Origin: an uncultured Lachnospiraceae bacterium
Lineage (GTDB): Bacteria > Bacillota > Clostridia > Lachnospirales > Lachnospiraceae
Direction: 5' to 3'
Assembly (NCBI GenBank): GCA_910585715.1
Contig: CAJUEX010000027.1
Location: forward strand, 1 to 42,963
DNA: 42,963 nucleotides
Shown: one piece after another, positions 18,114-25,899 of the stretch
Numbering within the stretch: position 1 is the stretch's first letter
Layout of the letters: the number at the start of each line of letters is the position of its first letter
Translations under genes and position numbers: made by a program
Notes under the pieces: model-generated
Databases searched by the model: none
The model's input: the letters and a program-made list of their open reading frames with translations, nothing else
What the model was told of the DNA's origin: nothing

Positions 18114-19380
18114 TCTTATGAAGAACTTTGGACTAAAGATTCTTGCCTTGATTTTTTCTTTCGGACTCTGGCTTGTTGTAGTAAATATCAGCGACCCGGT
18201 AGCTACTACTACGATTAGCGGCGTGCCGGTAGAAATCCTGAACGGGGATGTGATTACCAGACAGGGGAAGATTTATGAAGTGCTGGAAGGAACCGACAGC
18301 ATTACGGTATCCGTTTCTGCCAAAAGAACCATACTGGATTCCCTGACGAAAGAAAATATTAAGGCAACTGCGGACCTGGAAAACTTAACCGATGACGGAA
18401 GTGTCCGCATCAGGGTGGAATCCAACCGGTACAATGAGACTATTGACAGCATCAAATCAAAAACCGAATATTTAAAAGTAAATATTGAGGATATGGAAAG
18501 GTCTCAATTTGTCATTACCCCTGTTATTACCGGAGAACCTGTCAGCAATTATGTGGTGGGAAATATCAGTCTTGATGAAAACGTTGTGCGGGTAGCAGGT
18601 CCTGCATCCGTTATTTCACAAATCAATAAAGTGGTGGCGGAGGTTTCTGTTTCAAACATGAGCAGCAATATCCGCACAAGTGTTGAACTGAAACTGTATG
18701 ATGCCGGGGATGTACTGATAGAAAATAAAAATATCACAAAAAATATTTCCAATGTGAATATTGGCGTTGAAATTCTGGAGACAAAGGAAGTGCCTGTTAA
18801 GCTGTCCGTGTCCGGTACGCCGGCAGATGAATACGGGCTCACAGGTGAGATTAAAGCTGTGCCGGAAACATTTCGGATAGCAGGAACGCCTCTGGCTCTT
18901 TCTAAAATTTCCGAAATAGAAATACCGGAATCCCAGATAAATGTGGAAGGGGCTACAGGAGAGCTTAATGTGGCAGTAAATACAGGAGAATATCTTCCGG
19001 AAGGCATACGGTTTGCCGATGAGGAGGAATCGGGCAAGATTGTAGTGACGGTAGGAATAGCTCCAAAGCAAATAAAAACAGTGGAAATTCCCAAAGGCGC
19101 CATTACGATTACCGGCATGCCGGAGGGTTATGAAGCCTCTTTTGTCACGGTAAATGACGGGATTCCCGCAGAAATCATGGCAATGCCGGAACTATTGGAG
19201 GATTTTGATGCTTCTGCCCTGACGGCAGTAATTGATTTCAAGGCATATATGGAAGAACAGGACATAAACAAGGTAAAGGAAACCACTTATTCGGTTCCGG
19301 TTACTTTGGAGCTTCCTGAAGGGATTACCCTGAAGAATCCGTTAAGTATTACAATAAAAATATCAGAAAAGAAGGATTAG
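18100..19380 (+). CDS. cdaR: CdaR, YbbR-domain regulator of CdaA
   Basis: CdaR binds CdaA at the membrane and modulates c-di-AMP production. This 426-residue protein has one N-terminal membrane anchor (LKILALIFSFGLWLVVV, about residues 9-25) and then tandem YbbR beta-domains outside the membrane; about four repeats can be followed (for example around residues 30-130, 140-225, 230-315 and 325-420). The start lies inside the end of cdaA (14-bp overlap), which suggests translational coupling. glmM follows after 3 bp. Confidence 0.92.
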   Translation: MEKNNLMKNFGLKILALIFSFGLWLVVVNISDPVATTTISGVPVEILNGDVITRQGKIYEVLEGTDSITVSVSAKRTILDSLTKENIKATADLENLTDDGSVRIRVESNRYNETIDSIKSKTEYLKVNIEDMERSQFVITPVITGEPVSNYVVGNISLDENVVRVAGPASVISQINKVVAEVSVSNMSSNIRTSVELKLYDAGDVLIENKNITKNISNVNIGVEILETKEVPVKLSVSGTPADEYGLTGEIKAVPETFRIAGTPLALSKISEIEIPESQINVEGATGELNVAVNTGEYLPEGIRFADEEESGKIVVTVGIAPKQIKTVEIPKGAITITGMPEGYEASFVTVNDGIPAEIMAMPELLEDFDASALTAVIDFKAYMEEQDINKVKETTYSVPVTLELPEGITLKNPLSITIKISEKKD

Positions 19381-19383
19381 TAT

Positions 19384-20733
19384 ATGGGAAGACTATTTGG
19401 TACAGATGGAGTAAGGGGAGTAGCCAATGAAGAACTGACCCCGCTTTTGGCAATGCAGCTTGGGCAGGCAGGCGCTTATGTGCTTACAAAGGAAAAGGAG
19501 CATAAGCCCACTATCATGGTAGGCTGCGATACGAGGATTTCCGGAGATATGCTGGCAAATGCCCTGATGGCAGGCGCCTGTTCCGTAGGGGCAAATGCAG
19601 TATATGTAGGAGTGGTCCCTACTCCGGCAGTGGCATATCTTACAAGGAAATATAAGGTGGATGCAGGAGTGGTTATTTCAGCCTCCCATAACCCGGTGGA
19701 GTTTAACGGCATTAAATTTTTTGACGGGAACGGGTATAAGCTGCCGGACAGCTTAGAGGATGAAATAGAAGAACTGATTCGTCTGGATATGAAGGGAATT
19801 AAATTTCCTACCGGTTCCAGAGTGGGCAAAATTAAATATCGCACGGATGCCAGAGAAGAATATATCAATCATGCCATTCAGTCCATACCGGTGGACCTGT
19901 CCCAGATGAAAATCGTGGTGGACTGCGCGGAGGGAGCTTCTTTTTATACTTCTGTAGAAGCCCTGAAGGAATTAGGAGCTAATGTGGTGGCCATTCATAA
20001 TAATCCTGACGGCACCAACATAAACGCAAACTGCGGCTCTACCCATATGGAAGAGCTTATGGCCAGAGTGGTATATGAAAAAGCCCAGGTGGGTCTTGCC
20101 TTTGACGGAGATGCAGACCGGCTGCTGGCGGTAGATGAAAACGGGAAAAAGGTGGACGGCGACCAGATTATGGCTATTATCGGCAGCCATATGAAGCATA
20201 AGAAAACTTTAAAGGATGATACGATTGTTGCTACGGTCATGAGCAACCTTGGCTTTTTCCTGATGGGTGAAAAAGAAGGAATTAAGATGGAGCAGACCAA
20301 GGTAGGAGACCGTTATGTGCTGGAGAGAATGAAGGAAATCGGCGCTAATCTGGGCGGCGAACAATCCGGGCATATTATTTTCTTAGATGAAAATACAACG
20401 GGCGACGGGCTTTTAAGCGCCCTTCATCTGTTGCAGGTCATGGTGGAGACAGGAAGGCCATTGTCTGAGCTGTCCGGCATTATGGAAGTGCTGCCCCAGG
20501 CACTGGTAAATGCCAAGGTGCCAAACCATAAAAAAGAAAGCTATATGGAATATCCGGAAATTGCCCAGGCAATCAGCATGTTAACAGAAAAATTTGCAGG
20601 AGAGGGAAGAGTCTTAATCAGACCATCCGGAACAGAGCCTTTGGTAAGGGTCATGATTGAAGGAAAAAATCAGGCTCAGATTGAGGAAGAGGCAAAGAAG
20701 CTGGCGGCATTGATACAAGAGGTAATGCTATAG
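19384..20733 (+). CDS. glmM: Phosphoglucosamine mutase GlmM
   Basis: GlmM converts glucosamine-6-phosphate to glucosamine-1-phosphate on the way to UDP-GlcNAc and peptidoglycan. At 449 residues it is full length. Seen motifs are the N-terminal LFGTDGVRG, the active-site loop ISASHNPVEFNGIKFF with the phosphoserine Ser101, the Mg-binding DGDADR around residues 240-245, the sugar-binding EQSGHIIF, and the C-terminal phosphate-binding IRPSGTEPLVRVM. In several Firmicutes GlmM interacts with CdaA, and here it is the third gene of the cdaA-cdaR-glmM operon. No terminator follows; a new promoter for the HPr gene begins 8 bp after the stop. Confidence 0.98.
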   Translation: MGRLFGTDGVRGVANEELTPLLAMQLGQAGAYVLTKEKEHKPTIMVGCDTRISGDMLANALMAGACSVGANAVYVGVVPTPAVAYLTRKYKVDAGVVISASHNPVEFNGIKFFDGNGYKLPDSLEDEIEELIRLDMKGIKFPTGSRVGKIKYRTDAREEYINHAIQSIPVDLSQMKIVVDCAEGASFYTSVEALKELGANVVAIHNNPDGTNINANCGSTHMEELMARVVYEKAQVGLAFDGDADRLLAVDENGKKVDGDQIMAIIGSHMKHKKTLKDDTIVATVMSNLGFFLMGEKEGIKMEQTKVGDRYVLERMKEIGANLGGEQSGHIIFLDENTTGDGLLSALHLLQVMVETGRPLSELSGIMEVLPQALVNAKVPNHKKESYMEYPEIAQAISMLTEKFAGEGRVLIRPSGTEPLVRVMIEGKNQAQIEEEAKKLAALIQEVML

Positions 20734-20740
20734 CAAATAC

Positions 20741-20769
20741 TTGAGTAAAATGTCAATGTATGTTATACT
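20741..20769 (+). promoter_or_regulatory. SigA-type promoter for the HPr gene
   Basis: TTGAGT at 20741-20746 and TATACT at 20764-20769 are separated by 17 bp, starting just after glmM. The start codon of the HPr gene is about 90 bp downstream, leaving an untranslated leader of roughly 80 bases in which I see no clear regulatory fold. Confidence 0.65.
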
Positions 20770-20859
20770 TTGAATATGTGAAGGTATAGAAATTAACAGT
20801 GGTTCGATAAAGCCATTTGATTGGGAGAAAACCAGGATAATTATTTGGAGGAAAGTATT

Positions 20860-21123
20860 ATGGTAAGTCAAAAGGTTGTAATAAAAAACCCTACAGGGCT
20901 GCACTTAAGACCTGCTGGAATCCTATGTAAGGAAGCGATGCAGTTCAAATCTTTAATTACATTTTCATTCAGGGATAATACAGCAAATGCAAAAAGTGTT
21001 TTAAGCGTACTGGGTGCTTGTGTCAAGTGTGGAGACGAGGTTGAATTCGTATGTGACGGCGAGGACGAGAAGGAGGCATTAGCTGCTTTGATAAGTGCCA
21101 TTGAAAGCGGGCTCGGTGAATAA
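20860..21123 (+). CDS. ptsH: HPr-family phosphocarrier protein
   Basis: HPr relays phosphate from enzyme I to sugar-specific PTS enzymes II through His15. In Firmicutes, phosphorylation at Ser46 makes it a co-repressor with CcpA. The 87-residue product keeps both: NPTGLHLRPAG places His15 and Arg17, and NAKSVLSVL places Ser46. Position 16 is Leu where Ala is usual (GLHLRPA instead of GLHARPA). The TTG at 20821 would add 13 residues with no family match; the ATG at 20860 with GGAGG at 20847-20851 is the true start. No enzyme I gene follows, so this copy stands alone under its own promoter. Confidence 0.92.
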   Translation: MVSQKVVIKNPTGLHLRPAGILCKEAMQFKSLITFSFRDNTANAKSVLSVLGACVKCGDEVEFVCDGEDEKEALAALISAIESGLGE

Positions 21124-21137
21124 TAACAGGATATGAG

Positions 21138-21161
21138 ATAGCCCATCCTTTGATGGGCTAT
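21138..21161 (+). terminator. Hairpin after the HPr gene, terminator-like
   Basis: ATAGCCCATC (21138-21147) pairs perfectly with GATGGGCTAT (21152-21161) around a 4-base loop, directly after the HPr stop. The following bases (CCTTATGTG) give only a poor U-tract, so termination may be partial, or the structure may protect the transcript end. Confidence 0.55.
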
Positions 21162-21336
21162 CCTTATGTGACTAAAAAGGAAGAAGTGATTAAAATGGGG
21201 TTAATACCATAACAAAAAGTAAAATGTTCATTCTGAAAATTTATGGCGTGATTTATCGATTATGCTTCTGATTGTAGCAGAAGTGGAAAAGACGGAACAG
21301 ATCAGAAACAGAATAAAAAGAATGGAGAATATTAGT

Positions 21337-23013
21337 ATGTTAAATTATAAAAGATATCAAAGAAACCCGGTGGAGGATTATCCGGAAAGGGAATGGCCCA
21401 ACAAGCAGATAGAAAAAGCGCCCATATGGTGCAGCGTGGATTTAAGGGACGGGAATCAGGCACTGATTGACCCTATGGTCGTATCCGAAAAAATCGAGAT
21501 GTTTCAATTTCTGGTCAATATGGGCTTTAAGGAAATTGAAATCGGATTTCCGGCAGCAAGCCAGATTGAATATGATTTCCTTCGCCAGCTGGTGGACAGA
21601 AAGCTGATACCGGATGACGTAACCGTACAGGTGCTTACACAGTGCAGGGAAGAGCTGATTGATAAGACTTTTGAGGCTATTGAAGGCTGTAAGAAAGCCA
21701 TAGTACATATTTACAACTCTACCTCTACCCTGCAGAGGGATGTAGTATTTGGCATGGATAAAGAGGAAATTAAGCAGATTGCCATTGAAGGAACCAAAAT
21801 GGTGAAGGAAAGAGCGGCAAAGTTTCCGGGCAAAATTATACTGGAATATTCTCCGGAAAGCTTTACAGGAACCGAGCTTGACTATGCTTTGGAGATCTGT
21901 ACGGCAGTTTGTGACACATGGGAGCCCACAAAAGAAGAGCCGGTTATCATCAATCTGCCTTCCACCGTGGAAATGACCACCCCAAATGTATTTGCGGATC
22001 GTATAGAATGGATGAATAAACATTTTAAAAACAGGGAAAGTATTATTGTATCGGTTCATCCTCATAACGACAGGGGCACAGGCGTGGCAACCGCAGAGCT
22101 TGCCCTGTTAGCAGGGGCTGACCGTATAGAGGGAACCCTGTTCGGTAACGGTGAAAGAACCGGAAATGTGGATATTTTAAATATTGCCTATAATATGTTT
22201 TCACAGGGCATCGACCCGGAGCTTGTTATCGACAAGGTAAATGATATTATTGAGATTTATGAAAGATGCTGCAAGATTCCGGTGCACCCCAGACATCCGT
22301 ATGCCGGAAAGCTGGTGTTCACTGCATTTTCCGGTTCCCATCAGGATGCCATCAATAAGGGTGTAAAGGCAATGAAGGAAAGAAACAACCAGTTCTGGCA
22401 GGTTCCTTATCTTCCCATTGACCCTGCGGATATCGGAAGGGAATATGAGCCAATTGTCCGTATCAATTCACAGTCGGGAAAAGGCGGAGTCGCCTTTGTT
22501 ATGGATACCTATTTTGGCTTTAAGCTTCCAAAGGGAATGCATAAAGAATTTGCAAATGTAATTCAGAAAATATCTGAAAAGCAGGGAGAGGTTTCCCCTG
22601 ATGAGATTATGGAACAGTTTAGAAATGAATATCTGAACAAAAAGGAGCCAATTCATTTCAGAAAGCTGACTATAATAGATTTAAGCAATGAAACCAAGTC
22701 TGAATTTGACACAAAGGTTATCGTTACCTACACAGACCACGGAAAAGAAAAAACCTTTGAGGCGGTGGGGAACGGTCCTATCGATGCGGTGCAGAGAGGG
22801 CTTCAGGAGACCATTGACGTAAAAATCAAGGTTCTGGATTATGAAGAACATGCACTGCAGAGCGGTTCCAATTCACAGGCAGCAGCATATATCCATCTGC
22901 TGGATGCAGATGACGGAAGGGTAACTTACGGCGTAGGCGTCAGCAGCAATATTACAAGAGCATCCGTAAGAGCTATTTTTTCCGCAATTAACCGTCTGGG
23001 GCTTGGAAACTGA
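21337..23013 (+). CDS. leuA: 2-isopropylmalate synthase
   Basis: LeuA condenses 2-oxoisovalerate and acetyl-CoA, the first committed step to leucine. The 558-residue product is of the longer LeuA type. It shows an N-terminal lead (NPVEDYPEREWPNKQIEKAP), the catalytic WCSVDLRDGNQAL, the metal-binding SVHPHNDRGTGVATAE, the GTLFGNGERTGN motif, and a C-terminal allosteric LeuA domain (about residues 430-555) expected to bind leucine. A frame-compatible ATG at 21262 would add 25 residues with no family likeness; the ATG at 21337 with GGAG at 21324-21327 is preferred. The 213-bp region upstream has no recognised T-box or leucine-rich leader peptide. No other leu or ilv genes are adjacent. Confidence 0.95.
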   Translation: MLNYKRYQRNPVEDYPEREWPNKQIEKAPIWCSVDLRDGNQALIDPMVVSEKIEMFQFLVNMGFKEIEIGFPAASQIEYDFLRQLVDRKLIPDDVTVQVLTQCREELIDKTFEAIEGCKKAIVHIYNSTSTLQRDVVFGMDKEEIKQIAIEGTKMVKERAAKFPGKIILEYSPESFTGTELDYALEICTAVCDTWEPTKEEPVIINLPSTVEMTTPNVFADRIEWMNKHFKNRESIIVSVHPHNDRGTGVATAELALLAGADRIEGTLFGNGERTGNVDILNIAYNMFSQGIDPELVIDKVNDIIEIYERCCKIPVHPRHPYAGKLVFTAFSGSHQDAINKGVKAMKERNNQFWQVPYLPIDPADIGREYEPIVRINSQSGKGGVAFVMDTYFGFKLPKGMHKEFANVIQKISEKQGEVSPDEIMEQFRNEYLNKKEPIHFRKLTIIDLSNETKSEFDTKVIVTYTDHGKEKTFEAVGNGPIDAVQRGLQETIDVKIKVLDYEEHALQSGSNSQAAAYIHLLDADDGRVTYGVGVSSNITRASVRAIFSAINRLGLGN

Positions 23014-23019
23014 ATCAGG

Positions 23020-23055
23020 GTTACTATGAATGGCTCTAAGGCCGTGAATAGTAAC
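23020..23055 (+). other. Intergenic hairpin with tandem G-A mismatches, flanked by an 8-bp direct repeat
   Basis: GTTACTAT (23020-23027) pairs with ATAGTAAC (23048-23055). After two opposed G-A mismatches, ATGGC (23030-23034) pairs with GCCGT (23041-23045) around a TCTAAG loop. An identical GAATCAGG lies immediately on both sides (23012-23019 and 23056-23063). There is no U-tract, so this is not a standard terminator. It lies between leuA and the glycan cluster. Confidence 0.7.
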
Positions 23056-23071
23056 GAATCAGGAGAACAAT

Positions 23072-23791
23072 ATGAAAAATTGTTTTAATGAGAAAATATA
23101 TATCATACTGCCGCTTATAACCCTGTTTTGTTTAGCAGGGTTTATTGGCAGTCTGATTTTTCCCAATGAGGTACTGGATACCAATACTGCCAACATGGAG
23201 GAAACGGAAGAGGATTTTTATCTGCCCATGGTACAGGAAGGGAAGCCTGTAAAGATTGATTATAAAATGACCACAGAAGCAAGGCCTTTGAAGGGAATCC
23301 AGATTGGCATTCGTAAAAATGGCAGGCAGTTGGACGGCATGGGTTTGAAATACTGCGTATACAGGAAGGAAAGTGAGAAAGAAGAGTATTATCTGATAAG
23401 TGAAAATGTGTATGAGTTAGGCAGTCAGGCATATGATTTCCAATATGTCTATCTGCCTTTTTCCCATTCTGAAAAATGCAGCGGGAAGGTGTTTATTACT
23501 TTTGAACTGGAACCGGGAGAGGGAGCGGAGCCGGAAGGATTTCCCTCTTTAAGAGCAAATAAACGGCTGTTGGAAAATACAGTTACCGGATTTACAAAAG
23601 ACAATGTCCGCAATGTTTTAAGCGGCGGTCTTATGATTAGTTATATTTACAGCCATGATACGTATCCCTTTTTATATGAATTCCGCATATTGACTTTTGT
23701 TTTTCTGGCAGCTTCCATGACTCTGTCCTATGAGAAGCTCTGGCAAAAAAGACCATGGCAGAGAAAGGGAGGAGTTTCCTATGAAAAATAA
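23072..23791 (+). CDS. Unrecognised membrane-anchored protein with an extracytoplasmic domain
   Basis: I recognise no named family in this 239-residue protein. It has one membrane segment near the N-terminus (about residues 9-29), an extracytoplasmic region of about 170 residues with alternating beta-type segments, and a second hydrophobic segment near the C-terminus (about residues 205-220). The layout mirrors the first 220 residues of the DUF2142 protein encoded next, which also has a helix, a beta-rich outside domain and a helix. Its end overlaps the next start by 11 bp, so the two are likely co-translated and may act together. The start at 23072 follows AGGAG at 23061-23065. Confidence 0.78.
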   Translation: MKNCFNEKIYIILPLITLFCLAGFIGSLIFPNEVLDTNTANMEETEEDFYLPMVQEGKPVKIDYKMTTEARPLKGIQIGIRKNGRQLDGMGLKYCVYRKESEKEEYYLISENVYELGSQAYDFQYVYLPFSHSEKCSGKVFITFELEPGEGAEPEGFPSLRANKRLLENTVTGFTKDNVRNVLSGGLMISYIYSHDTYPFLYEFRILTFVFLAASMTLSYEKLWQKRPWQRKGGVSYEK

Positions 23792-25811
23792 AGGGACTGT
23801 TGGATTTGTAATTTTATTTATCGTTACGGTGGCATTGCTTTTAGAATGTCTTGTATTCCAGTTCCATGCCGTAACCAAGAAGGAAAAGCCCCTTACCTTA
23901 AAACCTGGAACGGATATAGATGTAAAGGTTAAAGTGGAAGACGGACTTGCAAGACTGTCTGAGGATGAAGTGAAGGCAATAGAGGTAGAGCGGGAAAATA
24001 AAAAGCTGCTGGCTGAATTTAATCAGGAGGAATACAAGGAAGAGGAAGATGAATCCCTGGTGGAAAAAAACGGGGAGCTGTTCCGGAAAATAAAGCAGAC
24101 AACCATTCGTGCAAGTCTGCCGGAAGCCTACTATTCCCATGAATTTAAGGTTGCATATCCGGCTGAAATAAAGGGCGGCTATCAGGTAAGCACCTTTTTG
24201 GAAAAAAAGAAGGTAAACCGGAATGTATACTGCAGCCTGAATCCTAAAATCGGCTGCGGCATTGCTCTTTTAAATAGTTCTTTTGACAGCTTCACCCTTG
24301 TGCTTACTACGGAACAGGAGATAGATACCGGAAAGCTGGAGATAACCCTGTCCAATGATTTTTCACCAAACTGGCTTAGAATCGGTATTATGGCATGTGC
24401 CCTGGGGCTTATGACCGCTCTGGTATTCTGCCGGAAAATGATACAGGATAAGCCTGAATGGGTATTTGCAATTTTGGCATTTGCAATAGGAAGCTTGTTA
24501 ATCTGGGGAATCGGAACCAATCAGGTAAGCTTTGATGAATATTCCCATGCAAAGAAAGCATACGATTTGTCTTTTGGAACCGCCATTGAGACTACAGAGG
24601 CGGCAATGCAGATGAAAGGTAATCTGCTGCCCTTCTTCCATAACCTTGCAGAACGAAAGCTGGTGGAGTCCTATGAGCAGAAAAACCATGATTTTGGCTG
24701 GGCGGATATTACTTATCAAAGCCGTTTCCACAGAGCGGAAGACAGAGTATATTATCCCAATGCAGCAGGCTTCTTTCTGGGAAGAAAGCTGGGAATGGAT
24801 TTTGCAGCTACAGTTGCTCTGGCAAAATACGGCAACCTGCTTTTGTATATTTTAATCGTATTTTTTGCAGTGAAGGCGGCAAAGGGCTATCACATGCTCG
24901 TGGCGCTGATCGGGCTTCTGCCCAACAATCTGTTTATTGCATCCGCCATTTCTTATGACGGGGTGGTGACGGCATTTCTGCTTCTTGCCACGGTGCTGAT
25001 TGCCAATGAAATGTTAGAACCGGAGAAGAAAATCACATGGCAGTCTGTGTTGGGAATCCTGCTTGCTTATATCATCGGAAGCCTTACCAAGCCGGTTTAT
25101 ATTGTTATGGCGCTGATGCTGGTATTTTTGGGGAAGCAGAAATTTGAAAACCGTTTTCAGGAGGCAGTATTCAAGCTTTCCGTATGCGCCATTGCAGGAC
25201 TGATGCTTTATGCCATATTCAGGCCTCTGCCCGCATCGGGAGGAAATTATCAGCTGGTAGGGAATTTCAGCTATTTAGGGGATAAACGAAATGTGGGAAC
25301 CAGCTTTCAGGGACAGATACAATATGTGCTTGCAAACCCTCTTACTTACACAAAGGTGCTGCTTGGCTCCATGTTCGGAATGCTGAAGGACTATCTGTCA
25401 GGAGCAGATTCCTTTATAGGCTATGCGTATCTTGGCTTTAAAGGCTGGATATGGACATGGCTCTGCCTGATTCTTGCCTTCTTTACTGCAATATGCAGTG
25501 ACAAAAAGGAAAAAAGAACCTCCATAGGCGTAAAATATATTGTGCTGAATTTGATTATGATTTTCGGGACGGCGGCAATTGTGTGGACTTCCATGTATGT
25601 ATCATATACGGCAGTGGGGGCAGACAGCATTGCAGGGGTGCAGGGACGGTATTTTATTCCTTTGTTCTTGCCGTTTTTCAGTTGTTTCTTTCAGGATAAA
25701 TACAAGGTGTCCTTTAGCAGGCTGTGGATAAACAGAGCCGGATTTTTCCTGATGGGCGGATTGAACCTGTATATGATTACAGACCTGGTTTTGATAGCCA
25801 TGAATTTGTAA
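23781..25811 (+). CDS. DUF2142-family polytopic membrane protein
   Basis: The 676-residue product has an N-terminal membrane segment (about residues 6-28), an extracytoplasmic region to about residue 195, and then many membrane helices. The polytopic part resembles DUF2142: a GIGTNQVSFDEYSHAKKAY segment, LLPNNLFIASAISYDGVVTAF, a SLTKPVY motif and a late GVQGRYFIPL. DUF2142 proteins resemble membrane glycosyltransferases and often sit in polysaccharide clusters, which matches the GT2 genes that follow. An upstream frame-compatible start at 23730 lies inside the previous gene; the ATG at 23781 has GGGAGGAG at 23767-23774 and begins the signal-anchor. The exact reaction is unknown. Confidence 0.82.
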   Translation: MKNKGTVGFVILFIVTVALLLECLVFQFHAVTKKEKPLTLKPGTDIDVKVKVEDGLARLSEDEVKAIEVERENKKLLAEFNQEEYKEEEDESLVEKNGELFRKIKQTTIRASLPEAYYSHEFKVAYPAEIKGGYQVSTFLEKKKVNRNVYCSLNPKIGCGIALLNSSFDSFTLVLTTEQEIDTGKLEITLSNDFSPNWLRIGIMACALGLMTALVFCRKMIQDKPEWVFAILAFAIGSLLIWGIGTNQVSFDEYSHAKKAYDLSFGTAIETTEAAMQMKGNLLPFFHNLAERKLVESYEQKNHDFGWADITYQSRFHRAEDRVYYPNAAGFFLGRKLGMDFAATVALAKYGNLLLYILIVFFAVKAAKGYHMLVALIGLLPNNLFIASAISYDGVVTAFLLLATVLIANEMLEPEKKITWQSVLGILLAYIIGSLTKPVYIVMALMLVFLGKQKFENRFQEAVFKLSVCAIAGLMLYAIFRPLPASGGNYQLVGNFSYLGDKRNVGTSFQGQIQYVLANPLTYTKVLLGSMFGMLKDYLSGADSFIGYAYLGFKGWIWTWLCLILAFFTAICSDKKEKRTSIGVKYIVLNLIMIFGTAAIVWTSMYVSYTAVGADSIAGVQGRYFIPLFLPFFSCFFQDKYKVSFSRLWINRAGFFLMGGLNLYMITDLVLIAMNL

Positions 25812-25820
25812 TATGAAGTG

Positions 25821-25872
25821 ACAGCATGAATTTACAGAATAAATTTACAACATGAATTTATAGCATGAATCC
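25821..25872 (+). repeat. Four tandem imperfect 13-bp repeats between the DUF2142 and GT2 genes
   Basis: The units at 25821-25833, 25834-25846, 25847-25859 and 25860-25872 follow the pattern ACAGCATGAATTT with one to four changes each. A related GCCATGAATTT lies in the last codons of the preceding gene at 25797-25807. The array fills most of the 88-bp gap. Confidence 0.75.
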
Positions 25873-25899
25873 ATAAAATAAGCAAAAAGGAGCAGCCAT

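Noticed and set aside
21165..21336. Possible T-box or leucine attenuator before leuA
   Set aside because: The conserved T-box GGTGG...ACCGCG core, a terminator/antiterminator pair and a Leu-rich leader peptide are all missing.
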